Shown: positions 1-8,744 of the stretch, piece after piece
Layout of the letters: every line of letters begins with the position of its first letter
Numbering within the stretch: position 1 is the stretch's first letter
DNA from: Chara braunii
Taxonomy: Eukaryota; Streptophyta; Charophyceae; Charales; Characeae
Assembly (NCBI GenBank): GCA_003427395.1
Contig: BFEA01000524.1
Location: 94,268-133,219, forward strand
DNA: 38,952 nt
Reading direction: 5' to 3'
Position numbers and translations under genes: made by a program
Notes under the pieces: model-generated
What the model was told of the DNA's origin: nothing
Seen by the model: only the letters and a program-made list of their open reading frames with translations
Databases searched by the model: none

Positions 1-937
1 ACCATACACAGACGAAGAAGGAGGGGTTAGACGAAGAGGAGGGGGAAGATGGGAATGTCGTCAACACCAAGTCTCGGCACAGGCCCAAATAGTCCCTCGT
101 CGAAATGTTTGAATCCCAAATGTCCAGTCTGGGTCCAATGTCGTCAAGTCTCAAGTCACAACTCTTTCTCTCGCTGTTGTAGCCTGAGAAGTCAGGTGGC
201 GAGAGGGTGAGAAGAGATGGTGGACTTAGAAGAGGAAGAAGAAAAAAACTCTCTCTCTCTGTGTCCAGTACTAACCTGTGAAGTTGGCGCCTTGATGCAA
301 GTACCTCGAAGATGGAGCTGGAGCGATGGCGCCACAGGTAAGTACCACTGGCCTCCGCTAGTATCTCTCCCAACTCTACGATCTACCACCTACCAGCGCC
401 CAATGCTGAAGACTACTCTATGGCTATGGGCGCCCAGCGCCGAAGACTACAACTAGCGCTAACTACTGCCTAGCGCTGAAGACTACTGCAGCGCTCCTCC
501 TGAGTGCTGCATGAATCCTGAAGACTACTCGTGCCTACTGACTCTACCTACCCGTGAAGTGCCTGGGACTGCAGGCGAGCAGTCCAGGAGGCTGCTCTTG
601 CCAATGCCGATCGGAGGCAGGGGCTGCCGCTGCAGCTCCTGCTCAAGGTCGTGGGAACAGGCTATTTCTGGCCTGTTCCTGAAACCCTATTTCCATGCCT
701 GAGTCTTAGGGGCGGTTGAAACAATGAGGGCCTGAAAATGGCCCTCCGTTTCAGGCTGGAAAAACTCTGGGTCTGAAAGACCCAGAAATAGGCTGAAACG
801 GAGTAGGGCCTGCAGGCCCTCATTTTTCAGCTCGCAGGCTGAAACGACCGGGGCCTGTAAGCCCTAAGTTTTAGGCTTTTAGGCTGAATGTCCGGGACGG
901 GCCCTGCAGGGCCCGTGTGGCTACGCGGTATGCCACA
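1..937 (-). repeat. 3' LTR of element A (partial)
   Basis: Near-identical to 7121-8088 of the right LTR, starting at the same internal point because the window cuts it. On the element strand it begins TGTGGCATACC next to the polypurine tract. Compared with the right LTR it lacks about 31 bp near 567-570, where the right copy has an extra stretch at about 7687-7717. It holds repeats of a GCTGAAGACTACT-like motif (about 400-530) and an array of small inverted repeats (726-937). Confidence 0.95.
726..937. repeat. Inverted-repeat array at the outer end of the LTR
   Basis: A run of short perfect inverted repeats: 726-746 (arms GAGGGCC/GGCCCTC), 767-785 (CTGGGTC/GACCCAG), 805-820 (AGGGCCTGCAGGCCCT), 897-916 (20 bp perfect palindrome ACGGGCCCTGCAGGGCCCGT) and the LTR tip 916-937 (TGTGGC, 10 nt, GCCACA). 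Spacers carry AGGCTGAAACG-like segments. The array recurs in the right LTR at about 7877-8088. A role is not evident; a protein- or RNA-structure function in U3 is inference. Confidence 0.8.
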
Positions 938-2475
938 CCCCCCCCTCCTTGAAGAACCGAGCTAACCTGCGAGGGCGAAGCTGTCTATCTGAGGGAGGGA
1001 CCACAGTCTTGGTGGGAGGGGCTGGTCGTGAAGCTTCCTGAGCTAACCTCCGCTGTTCATAATGCGCGTAGATCAGCGGTGCGGATGCTTTCAAATTTGC
1101 GCCTGAAATCCACCGAGTGTCGTCGCGATCGCATGGTTTGAATGTGACTTTGTACTGCCGCGGCTTGCTGCCGTACTTGCGATCGGTGATGACGCGGTCA
1201 ACTTCCTGATGACCATCCATAGAAGGAGGGTCCTGCGATCGTCGGCCCGGAAAGTCGTCGCTCCTGGCTGGCGTGTATGTTGCCAGCTTCAAGGCGTGGA
1301 AGATCGGATGGACCGTCAGATGCTCTGGAATGTTGATCACAAATGAAGGGCCATCGGGCTCATCGCCCGCAACTGTTGTCACAGACCAAGGTCCAAACCA
1401 CTTGGGAAGCAGTTTGCGTGAAACATCCTGTTCCAGTGCAAACTCTTCCGCGGAGACCCAAACCAGGTCACCGGCGCAGATGGGACATGGTACGCGACGC
1501 CTGTTGGCTTGTTGCTGCATGCGGACGTGAGCCTTTTGCATGTTTGCGCGAGCTTGAGTCAACAATTCCCTGTACTTCCGGACGGAAGCGGGAGAGCAGG
1601 CAGCGTCAATGTCGGCTGGTCGAGGGAGGAGAAGGTCAGCGAAGATCCGGCCTTTCCGTCCACCGTGGTGCAACTCGAATGGAGTCACGCCGATCGCCGG
1701 ATGCACCGAAGTGTTGTAGGCGAACTCGATGTCGGGGAGGCGGTCAACCCAATCTTTCTGGTCCGGACGGATGAGCGTACGAAGCATCATTTGAGCGGAT
1801 TGATGTGCCCGCTCCGTTTGCCCGTCCGTCTGTGGATACCGAGCCGAACTTGGTTTCATCTTCGTGTCGGACTCCTGCATGAGAGCAGTCCAAAATGCCG
1901 ACATGAAGCGAGTGTCGCGGTCGCTGACTATGTCTTCTGGTACACCGTGGCCACAAATCCAACCAGTGTGCATGAGGCGTGCCAGCTCGGGAGCCGTGGA
2001 GTAGTACTTGCAAGGAAAAAAACGCTCATACTTACTCAATCGGTCCACCACCGTGAGGATGCCGTCGTGCCCGAGCCGGTCGGGGGGAAACGGACCGGTG
2101 ACGTCCATGGCAATGGAGAGGCCAGGTTCCTGTGGGATAGGCATCGGGCGTAACTCGCCGTAGGGATTGCGGTTGCGGGGCTGGCTGCGTCGTCCAACTT
2201 CGCAAGAGTCGCAATACTGAGTGACATCGGTAATGAGATCGGGCCATCGGAATCGCCGTCGAAGCCGTGCAATAGTGCGGTTGACTCCGAAATGGTCGGT
2301 GAGTCGCGAATCATGATACTCGCCGAGGAGGCGAGTCCGAAGACGACGGTCACATGGGACACACAGTAAATCCTTGCCTCTCGAGTAGAGGAGCAAGTAT
2401 CCGTCGGCAATGCGGTAATGGCTGGCCGGCAGGTGATCCGAAGATAGTTGTGCATATAGCGTTGATGTGTCATAG
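921..2475 (-). pseudogene. pol: Element A integrase with chromodomain (pol C-terminal part)
   Basis: Integrase region of the polyprotein, about 515 residues open. In order: an HHCC zinc-binding region (H in YHDSRLTDH, then CDSC), the catalytic core with D in AMDVTGP (about 2100), D in SDRDTRF (about 1915) and E in TDGQTERAHQ (about 1820), a GPF-type motif KWFGPW (about 1400), and a C-terminal chromodomain-like segment (YKVTFKPC ... TRWISGANL). The chromodomain has F where the second cage aromatic is usually W, resembling the degenerate group II type. The frame overlaps the polypurine tract and ends with TAG at 921-923 inside the LTR. At about 2476 the frame breaks from the RNase H frame: compared with element B, about 24 codons between RRPDLCA and STLYA are missing. 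The core itself looks intact. Confidence 0.93.
938..950 (-). other. Polypurine tract of element A
   Basis: On the element strand AAGGAGGGGGGGG directly abuts the LTR start TGTGGC. This is the expected plus-strand primer for reverse transcription. The pol reading frame runs through it and stops inside the LTR. Confidence 0.9.
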
Positions 2476-3073
2476 CGCAAAGATCAGGTCTTCGCGAGAG
2501 TGCATCTGCTGCGCGATTTGAGAGGCCGGGAAGATGTTTCGGTGTGAAGTCAAACTGGTCGATGAAGTACATCCATCGCCCGATCGTGATGCTCACCGTA
2601 TCCTGTGTCTTGTAGTAGGTCAATGGATTGTTGTCTGTGACCCATGTGAACCTACGACGCCCAAGGAGGAAGTGCCGCCATCGCTTGAGAGCCATGACGA
2701 ACGCAAGTAGCTCTTTCTTCCTTGCATCATCAAGTGGGTTAATGGGAGGCACTTTGTGGCTCAAATACTCCACAGGGTGCCAGTCGTCGCCGTCGTGCTG
2801 TTCCAAGACTGCCCCAATGCCGTAGCCGGAAGCGTCCGTAGTCACTCTCGTAGGCAGGGTGGGGTCGTAGATGCTAAGGACGGGTGCCATGAGCATAGCC
2901 GTCTTAAGTGCTTGGAATGACCAGCATGCGTCGTCATCGAATACGCATGGCATCTTTGGCGACTGTAACCTCGTCATAGGTGCAGCAATCCTTGAGTATC
3001 CGGTGATGAATCGCTGATAGTAGCCCGCCAATCCCATGAATGAACGAACGTCCGTAGTGTTGGTGGGCACGGG
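2476..3073 (-). pseudogene. pol: Element A RNase H domain
   Basis: RT connection and RNase H, in the same frame as RT but separated from it by a TGA (3074-3076). It starts after TNTTDVRSFMGLAGYYQRF, the usual end-of-RT signature. RNase H acidic positions are visible in VTTDASGYGIG (about 2840), KKELLAF (about 2715) and VTDNNPLTYY (about 2640). Here the third motif is present, whereas element B has lost it. The frame is lost near 2476 by a deletion. The domain would degrade the RNA strand of the RNA/DNA hybrid during reverse transcription. Confidence 0.92.
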
Positions 3074-3715
3074 TCATACTCGTAGGGCCTCGATCTTGTC
3101 CGCAAGCGGACGGATGCCTTGCGGCGTCACATAATATCCCAAGTACTCCAGCTCCTGTTGTGCGAATTCGCACTTGTCGCGGTTGACCTTGTACTTGGTT
3201 TGTTGTAGCCGCTCCAAAACGGTGCGCAGGTGTTCCACATGCTCCTCCAAACTCCGGCTGTACACCAGGATGTCGTCGAGGTAGATAAGTACATATCGAT
3301 CCAGCATGTGTCGGAACTCCGTTGTCATAGCCGCTTGGAAAGTGGCCGGGGCATTCGTAAGGCCAAATGGCATAACCAGCCATTCCAAATGCCCATATCG
3401 CGTCTTAAACGCGGTCTTGTAACGGTCCTCCTTGCGAATCTCGAGTTGGTGATATCCCGACTTGAGATCGAGCTTGGAGAAGAACTTGGTGCCACCCAGT
3501 CGCTCGAGAAGATCGTCGATGCGTGGGAGAGGGCCGGCGTTTCTGATCGTCTGCGCGTTGAGCTTGCGATAATCGATGCACAACCGCAAATCCTTGTTCT
3601 TCTTCCGGACGAAGAGAATAGGAGCACCGTATGGCGATGAGCTAGGCCGAATCCAGCCTTTCTCCAGAAGGTCGTCGAGTTGTGCCCGAAGCACACTTAA
3701 CTCTTCCTCGCTCAT
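3074..3715 (-). pseudogene. pol: Element A reverse transcriptase domain
   Basis: RVT-type RT of Ty3/gypsy elements, 213 residues between two in-frame stops. Visible motifs: [51 protein letters not shown] and the catalytic YLDD (3272-3283) followed by ILVYSRS. Upstream TGA (3716-3718) sits between GCIY and MSEEEL, where element B has an arginine codon. Downstream TGA (3074-3076) follows EALRV, where the related sequence in B has tryptophan (DWPD). Both stops are single-base differences, so the frame was continuous in the ancestor. Confidence 0.95.
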
Positions 3716-4885
3716 TCAGTAGATGCAACCGCACGGAGGTACGGCCCCGTCCTCGAGGATAATCTCGTAGCGGATGGGTCGATCCGGTACTACTCCGTGC
3801 GGGCCTTCGAACACGTCGCTGTAGGCGTCGAGAAGCTCGGTGATGCGCGGATCCGAAGGTGAGTCCGTCGATGAAGCGTCATGGGGCGGGAGGGCGTGGA
3901 GAAAACACACTCCCATCTCCTCGATGTTATCTCTAATGATGGAAGCTCGCATGCTTGCGGTGGATACCACGTGGCAGCTGATCGAAGGATGAGGAAGAGG
4001 CACCGTGCATGGAACTAGTACTCCGTTCCGATCACGAATGTGAACGGTGCGGTGGAAGAAGTTCACCGGGTGATCCTCGCTTCGCAGCCATGACATGCCC
4101 AAGATCATGTCAAATTTGGTGTCCAGAATGTCAAAGGACACCGCCTCACTTGCGTGAGGGGCAAAGTACACTGGGACGTTGTCAATGCACCGGTCGATTG
4201 ACTTGTGCGTGTCACCGTCCGCCAACGTGACTTGCATAGGCTGGGACTTCCTCCAGACGCATGGGCCAAGGCCGGCGCGCACCATGAAGTCCTGGCTGAT
4301 GTAGTTGCGAGATGCTCCGCAATCAATCAAGGCGTTGCAGGTCGCCTCTCCGATCTGAATGCGTACATATAGCAATGGTGCGTCGATGTCGTCGTACCGT
4401 TGTGTCTTGAAATCGCGGTCGATCTTCGCAATGTAAGCGTGAAGGTTGACAACCTCTACTCCGGCGTCCATCAACGGAGCTGGTCCTGCAGTGTGCAAGT
4501 AATCCCGCAGTTGTGCCATGAGCACATTGCAATGCGGTTTCGGCAATCGTCCAGTCGGGGGAACGGGCATCCACTGGAAGTCCGTGAACATCAGTGGGTT
4601 GAGCACCTCAAGTCTTGACCACGACGATGAATCCCCGACGATAGATGGCGGCGAAGCTGCCGAATCGGTTGCCGATGGTGATGAAACCGTGCATGCTGTA
4701 GATTGTTGCACGTGGAGCGGTTGGTCCAGCGGTGGAACCAAGTGGACAACATAGTCCTCGTAAGTGTAACGAGAACCTGCGACATTCGCATCCTCCCCAG
4801 ATGTGCAGGAGGCCGCTAGCAAGGCGGCCGAATCTGGCGGAGTAGAAGGTGGAGTCGCCTCACCTTCCGCAGAACTCAGTTTCCC
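3716..4885 (-). pseudogene. pol: Element A pol N-terminal region with aspartic protease
   Basis: Pol frame starting at the frameshift site (LGKLSSAEGEA) and running to the TGA at 3716-3718. About 190 residues of Pro/Ser-rich linker come first. The retropepsin-like region follows, with the catalytic motif ALIDCGASRNYISQDFM (about 4300-4330) and the later hydrophobic FDMILGMSWL. Most retropepsins have DSG or DTG; here it is DCGA, and the same DCGA occurs in element B, so it is a family feature. The C-terminal part leads into RT. Sequence similarity to B begins at LGKLS and not before, which supports entry by frameshifting and not by an independent start. Confidence 0.88.
4836..4885 (-). promoter_or_regulatory. 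Predicted -1 frameshift signal between gag and pol, element A
   Basis: The last gag codons read tcG GGA AAC TGA. The heptamer G-GGA-AAC (4879-4885) has the canonical X XXY YYZ form, and the TGA stop follows at once (4876-4878). Slipping back one base gives GGG AAA CTG, which continues the pol frame as GKLSS. After a 10 nt spacer there is an 8 bp stem: GGAAGGTG (4861-4868) pairs with CACCTTCT (4844-4851) around a 9 nt loop. Loop bases GGCG can pair with CGCC at 4836-4839, giving a possible pseudoknot. The same layout is in element B. Confidence 0.85.
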
Positions 4886-6120
4886 GAGTTGAGGCGGGGT
4901 CGCACATCCTCCTTGCCCTGATCCTGGCACAGGGAGGTCTTGCGCTTGGTGCTGTTGCACCAATTGCAGCTGTCGTAGTTGCCGCGGACCTTGTACTCCG
5001 CCTCGGTCAAGCCGAACTTGACCCATGGAACTTGTACTGGCTGTCCATTTCCGGCGTGCGATGCGGATTTCGCCTTCCCATTGTTGCGGGACTTGTTGTT
5101 GCTTCGCGGCTGGACAACAACCACCTGATCTCCGTCACCTGATGCTGGAGTGGCTGCTGGGTTATCTCCACTGTCCGACTGAACTGCAGCGAAGTGCTGC
5201 TGTCGCGGACCAGTTCGTACCTTCTCCATATAGGTCGGCTGCCATGTTGACTTCTCGTGTGCAGCTGACCTGTTGGTCTTTATGATTTCCCTCGCCTTGT
5301 CAATGATCTCAGCGAAGGTTGAGTACTGCTCGCGATCACCAAGAGCCTGGCTCAATGCAGCACAGGACCTGTTGTAGAACTCACGGCGTAAATGCATGAA
5401 TGGCAAGTCCAGATTGGGCACTGCCGCAATCTTCTGCCACTCCGTGAGCCAATCCCGTGTTGCGGTGTTGCCCTGTGACATGGTGAAAAGACGGTTGATG
5501 GCGAGTGCCGGCGCGTCGTCGACGATGAACCGTTTCTTCCACAGTCGTGTCAGTTCCTCCCATGTGATTTTGTCCTTCAAGTCTGGTACGTCGACACCGT
5601 GGGAGGTTGCCAGGTGGGTCAACCAGATCTGGCATCCGCCCTTTGAGTTCATGAACAGGGCGCCGATGTACGCATGCTTAGCGACAAGCAGAATCCGAAG
5701 TTGCGTCGTGAATGCTTCCCACCAGAGGACCGGATCCTGCTGCGTGTAGTCGTCAAACTTCTCCAGTTGGAAAGTTGGCATCTTGTACAACTTAGGATTG
5801 CCATCTGTGTTCGTCGACTGCAGCTGCTGGAACTCGGTCTTCAAGGTATGCAGCTGACTGCTGATGGTGGTCGGCGCAGCGAAGGTGCTGATGTCGCCGA
5901 GCATTGCCACTACGTGGTAAACGCGTTCCTCCAGTTGGCGATTAGAGGATGCACTGCTGGAAGCCCCAACTGTAGCTGACGTGTCACTGTCTGACGTGGC
6001 ACTGCTGACGTGGCACTGTAGCTGACGTGTCACTGTCTGATGTGGCACTGTGTCTGATGTGGCACTGTGTCTGACGTGGCACTGTAGCTGATGTGTCACT
6101 GTACCAACCCGGAAATGCAT
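4876..6120 (-). CDS. gag: Element A gag (N-terminally shortened)
   Basis: Retrotransposon gag (capsid-like) protein. It contains QLEERVYHVVAMLGDIS, the core LEKFDDYTQQDPVLWWEAF, WEELTRLWKKRF and RDWLTEWQKIA, typical of the Retrotrans_gag family, then a basic tail and a zinc-knuckle-like CNWCNSTKRKTSLC. In that knuckle the usual histidine is arginine (C-x2-C-x4-R-x4-C); B has the intact histidine. The first ATG shown (6120) lies in the leader, so the first ~50 residues are translated leader repeats. Compared with B, about 230 N-terminal residues with coiled-coil character are missing, probably by a ~700 bp deletion between the leader repeats and QLEER (about 5950). The natural start is therefore uncertain. 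The frame ends at the frameshift site. Confidence 0.85.
   Translation of the reverse strand: MHFRVGTVTHQLQCHVRHSATSDTVPHQTVTRQLQCHVSSATSDSDTSATVGASSSASSNRQLEERVYHVVAMLGDISTFAAPTTISSQLHTLKTEFQQLQSTNTDGNPKLYKMPTFQLEKFDDYTQQDPVLWWEAFTTQLRILLVAKHAYIGALFMNSKGGCQIWLTHLATSHGVDVPDLKDKITWEELTRLWKKRFIVDDAPALAINRLFTMSQGNTATRDWLTEWQKIAAVPNLDLPFMHLRREFYNRSCAALSQALGDREQYSTFAEIIDKAREIIKTNRSAAHEKSTWQPTYMEKVRTGPRQQHFAAVQSDSGDNPAATPASGDGDQVVVVQPRSNNKSRNNGKAKSASHAGNGQPVQVPWVKFGLTEAEYKVRGNYDSCNWCNSTKRKTSLCQDQGKEDVRPRLNSGN
5977..6099 (+). repeat. Leader tandem repeat, TGACGTGKCAC units (element A)
   Basis: Eight adjacent units of TGA(C/T)GTG(G/T)CAC, each followed by a short TG(T)-rich linker, about 13-17 bp per unit. 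Five units contain ACGTGGC or ACGTGTC, which match plant ABRE/G-box-type bZIP sites. The array lies in the transcribed leader just before gag, and element B has a related array in the same position. Confidence 0.85.
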
Positions 6121-6909
6121 GCAAAGGGTGGGTGGTAGGGAAAACGTAGGTAGGCAAACAACCCAACAATACTTCCCTCCGGCCCTAATCAACAGATAAA
6201 ATAAAATAAAAAAATAAAAGAGGACTACTTCCTTTTTTTTTTTTTTTTGTATATCTGNAAAAAAATAAAAGAGGACTACTTCCTTTTTTTTTTTTTTTTG
6301 TATATCTGTCGATCTATTATGAGTAGGACATGTCAGAAGAGTACTATGAACGAGATCTAGGCTTTTACAAACTGCGATCTTGAAAATTTTTTTTTGCAAA
6401 ATGGAGTAAAGATGCGATTTTCAGAAAAGAACGAAATCCAGTTTCTGAGATATAGCAACCTCCGAATATGCCTAACGCAATATTGGTAGGCTTCGCACGA
6501 TTTCGGTTTTCAAAAAAAATTTGCGAGATAGAATGGAAATTCGATTTTCAGAAAAAGAATAATTCCAGTTTCCGAGAATATGACCACTTCTATCGTTNTC
6601 CCAATATGCCTAGAGAACGAAATACTAACTTCAGAAATTTCAGCAATGTATGCGAAATATCAGAGAAACGAAAAGCTACTATCGGGAATTTTCAGACAAA
6701 ACGAAATGCGATTTATCAGAAATTTTCAGATATTTGTTACGTAAAAACGAACTACTAATATCAGAAATTTTCAGGTAAAACGAAATGCGAATATCAGAAA
6801 TTTTCAGATAGTTGTTGCGAGAATTTTTTTTTCAGAGATTTGACTAAGTCCTACTTGCGTTACTAATGAGTGATCGCTTGATAGAGCGGGTCCTCTGAAT
6901 GAGAGGTCC
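6121..6909 (-). other. AT-rich untranslated leader of element A
   Basis: Between PBS and gag. It shows no credible coding frame. It has repeated ATATCAGAAATTTTCAG-like segments (about 6640-6830). A ~45 bp direct duplication, AAATAAAAGAGGACTACTTCC plus poly(T) and GTATATCTG, occurs at about 6205-6257 and 6262-6308 around a single N. The duplication may be an assembly slip. Confidence 0.7.
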
Positions 6910-6921
6910 GCTCCGATACCA
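6910..6921 (-). other. Primer-binding site, element A
   Basis: Element-strand TGGTATCGGAGC, three bases inside the 5' LTR. It matches the plant initiator tRNA-Met PBS (TGGTATCAGAGC) at 11 of 12 bases. Confidence 0.92.
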
Positions 6922-6924
6922 AAC

Positions 6925-8088
6925 TGTTGCATACTGTAACGTGCAGACCAGAAAAAGAACCGACCTCTCAATACAAAGTACAAGATAACACAGCGGAAGA
7001 CTTAGATACGAATGATCCGAACAATCAATATTGCATGCAGCCCTGAGCACACATCATCATCATCGTTATCTGGTGTGAGGGGGGTCTGGTGCTTCACACA
7101 AGAAGACTGCGCCAGCCCCAACCATACACAGACGAAGAAGGAGGGGTTAGACGAAGAGGAGGGGGAAGATGGGAATGTCGTCAACACCAAGTCTCGGCAC
7201 AGGCCCAAATAGTCCCTCGTCGAAATGTCTGAATCCCAAATGTCCAGTCTGGGTCCAATGTCGTCAAGTCTCAAGTCACAACTCTTTCTCTCTCTGTCGT
7301 AGTCTGAGAAGTCAGGTGGAGAGAGGGTGAGAAGAGATGGTGGACTTAGAAGAGGAAGAAGAAGAACTCTCTCTCTCTCTGTGTCCAGTACTAACCCGTG
7401 AAGTTGGCGCCTCGATGCAGGTACCTCGAAGATGGAGCTGGAGCGATGGCGCCACAGGTAAGTACCACTGGCCTCCGCCAGTATCTCTCCCAACTCTACG
7501 ATCTACCACCTACCAGCGCCCAGCGCTGAAGACTACNCTATGGCTATGGGCGCCCAGCGCCGAAGACTACAGCTAGCGCTAACTACTGCCTAGCGCTGAA
7601 GACTACTGCAGCGCTCCTCCTGAGTGCTGCCTGAATCCTGAAGACTACTNGTGCCTACTGACTCTACCTACCCGTGAAGTGCCTGGGAAGTCCTATGTAC
7701 TACCACGGGTGCCTCCTGACTGCAGGCGAGCAGTCCAGGAGGCTGCTCTTGCCAATGCCGATCGGAGGCAGGGGCTGCCGCTGCAGCTCCTGCTCAAGGT
7801 TTTGGGAACAGACTATTTCTGGCCTGTTCCTGAAGCCCTGTTTCCGTGCCTGAGTCTTAGGGGCGGTTGAAACAATGAGGGCCTGAAAATGGCCCGCCGT
7901 TTCAGGCTGGAAAAACTCTGGGTCTGAAAGACCCAGAAATAGGCTGAAACGGAGTAGGGCCTGCAGGCCCTCGTTTTTCAGCTTTCAGGCTGAAACGACC
8001 GGGGCCTGTAAGCCCTAAGTTTTAGGCTTTTAGGCTGAATGTCCGGGACGGGCCCTGCAGGGCCCGTGTGGCTACGCGGTATGCCACA
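6925..8088 (-). repeat. 5' LTR of element A (complete, 1164 bp)
   Basis: Bounded by TGTTGCATACTG (plus strand, next to the PBS) and TATGCCACA (plus strand), so the element strand reads TGTGGCATACC...TATGCAACA with TG...CA ends. It matches the left LTR over 7121-8088. It carries the same GCTGAAGACTACT-like repeats and terminal inverted-repeat array. The promoter should lie here, but I see no decisive TATA box. Confidence 0.95.
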
Positions 8089-8172
8089 GAGAGAGAGAGA
8101 GAGAAACAGGCGGAGCAGACGACAAGCACCGACACCCGCCAAGGACAACGCGGGAAGAAACACAGAAAAGGG

Positions 8173-8221
<49 letters not shown>

Positions 8222-8649
8222 GAAACAAAAATGAGACGCCATCAGCGAGTGTTGCTGTGCGCCACGGCGTAGCCGTGGCGGGGTCCACTTGTTTCAATAA
8301 AAAAATCCAGGCTGTTGTAGAGGTTGGATGCTGGAAACGGATCTATTGGTGGGTAGCTGAGGTTAGCCAACTTCAATGCGAAGAAAAAGAAAAGAGACAA
8401 TTGTGCCTGTGACTGCTGGAGAGTTCTGAATTCACGGAAATAACTGCACACTGCAGGTCTGGGCAAGGAGCAGTTACAAACTGCAAAAAACACAAAAACT
8501 CATGCTCCCCACAGCTTACCAGTTCAACAATTGGCATAAATGGGAGGTACCGATGCTGTCCTTCGTTTTCTGTTTTTTTTGAGGATCACGGAGGCGGTTT
8601 GGAAAACAACTTGCGGAGGGGCGGGGTTGGAAAACGATTCGCAGAGACC
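8089..8649. other. Flank of element A with (GA)n tracts; no gene
   Basis: (GA)n tracts at 8087-8104 and about 8171-8218. At 8306-8345 there is a TTGTAGAGGTTGGATGCTGGAAAC segment ending in GATCTATTGGTGGG, related to 18171-18205 and to the retroposon tails below. I see no gene. Confidence 0.6.
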
Positions 8650-8657
8650 TCTTTTTG

Positions 8658-8690
<33 letters not shown>

Positions 8691-8704
8691 TTTTTTTTTT
8701 TCCA

Positions 8705-8738
<34 letters not shown>
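8650..8738 (-). repeat. Poly(T) (minus-strand poly(A) tail of LINE1)
   Basis: Long T runs (8650-8702, 8711-8738), broken by CCATTAAAA. They form the 3' poly(A) of the minus-strand retroposon to the right. Confidence 0.85.

Positions 8739-8744
<6 letters not shown>

Larger units (their letters stand above)
1..8088 (-). mobile_element. Element A: Ty3/gypsy chromovirus-like LTR retrotransposon
   Basis: A minus-strand LTR retrotransposon. Reading the minus strand from the right, the order is 5' LTR (6925-8088), primer-binding site, AT-rich leader, gag, protease, RT, RNase H, integrase with chromodomain, polypurine tract and 3' LTR (937 down to the window edge). Domain order PR-RT-RH-INT marks Ty3/gypsy, and the chromodomain after the GPF-type motif marks a chromovirus-like lineage. 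The two LTRs are nearly identical apart from scattered substitutions, small indels and one ~31 bp length difference. The copy is not autonomous: pol has two in-frame stops and a deletion, and gag appears to have lost its N-terminus. The outer end of the 3' LTR lies outside the window, so target-site duplications cannot be checked. Confidence 0.95.

Noticed and set aside
1343-2153. Long plus-strand open frames opposite integrase (and similar ones opposite gag and pol in A and B)
   Set aside because: They are antisense shadows of the well-supported minus-strand domains and contain no recognisable motif.
7015-7493. Minus-strand 163-codon frame within the 5' LTR of element A
   Set aside because: It lies wholly in LTR sequence with GA/CT-rich low complexity and is interrupted by its relation to the other LTR; no domain.
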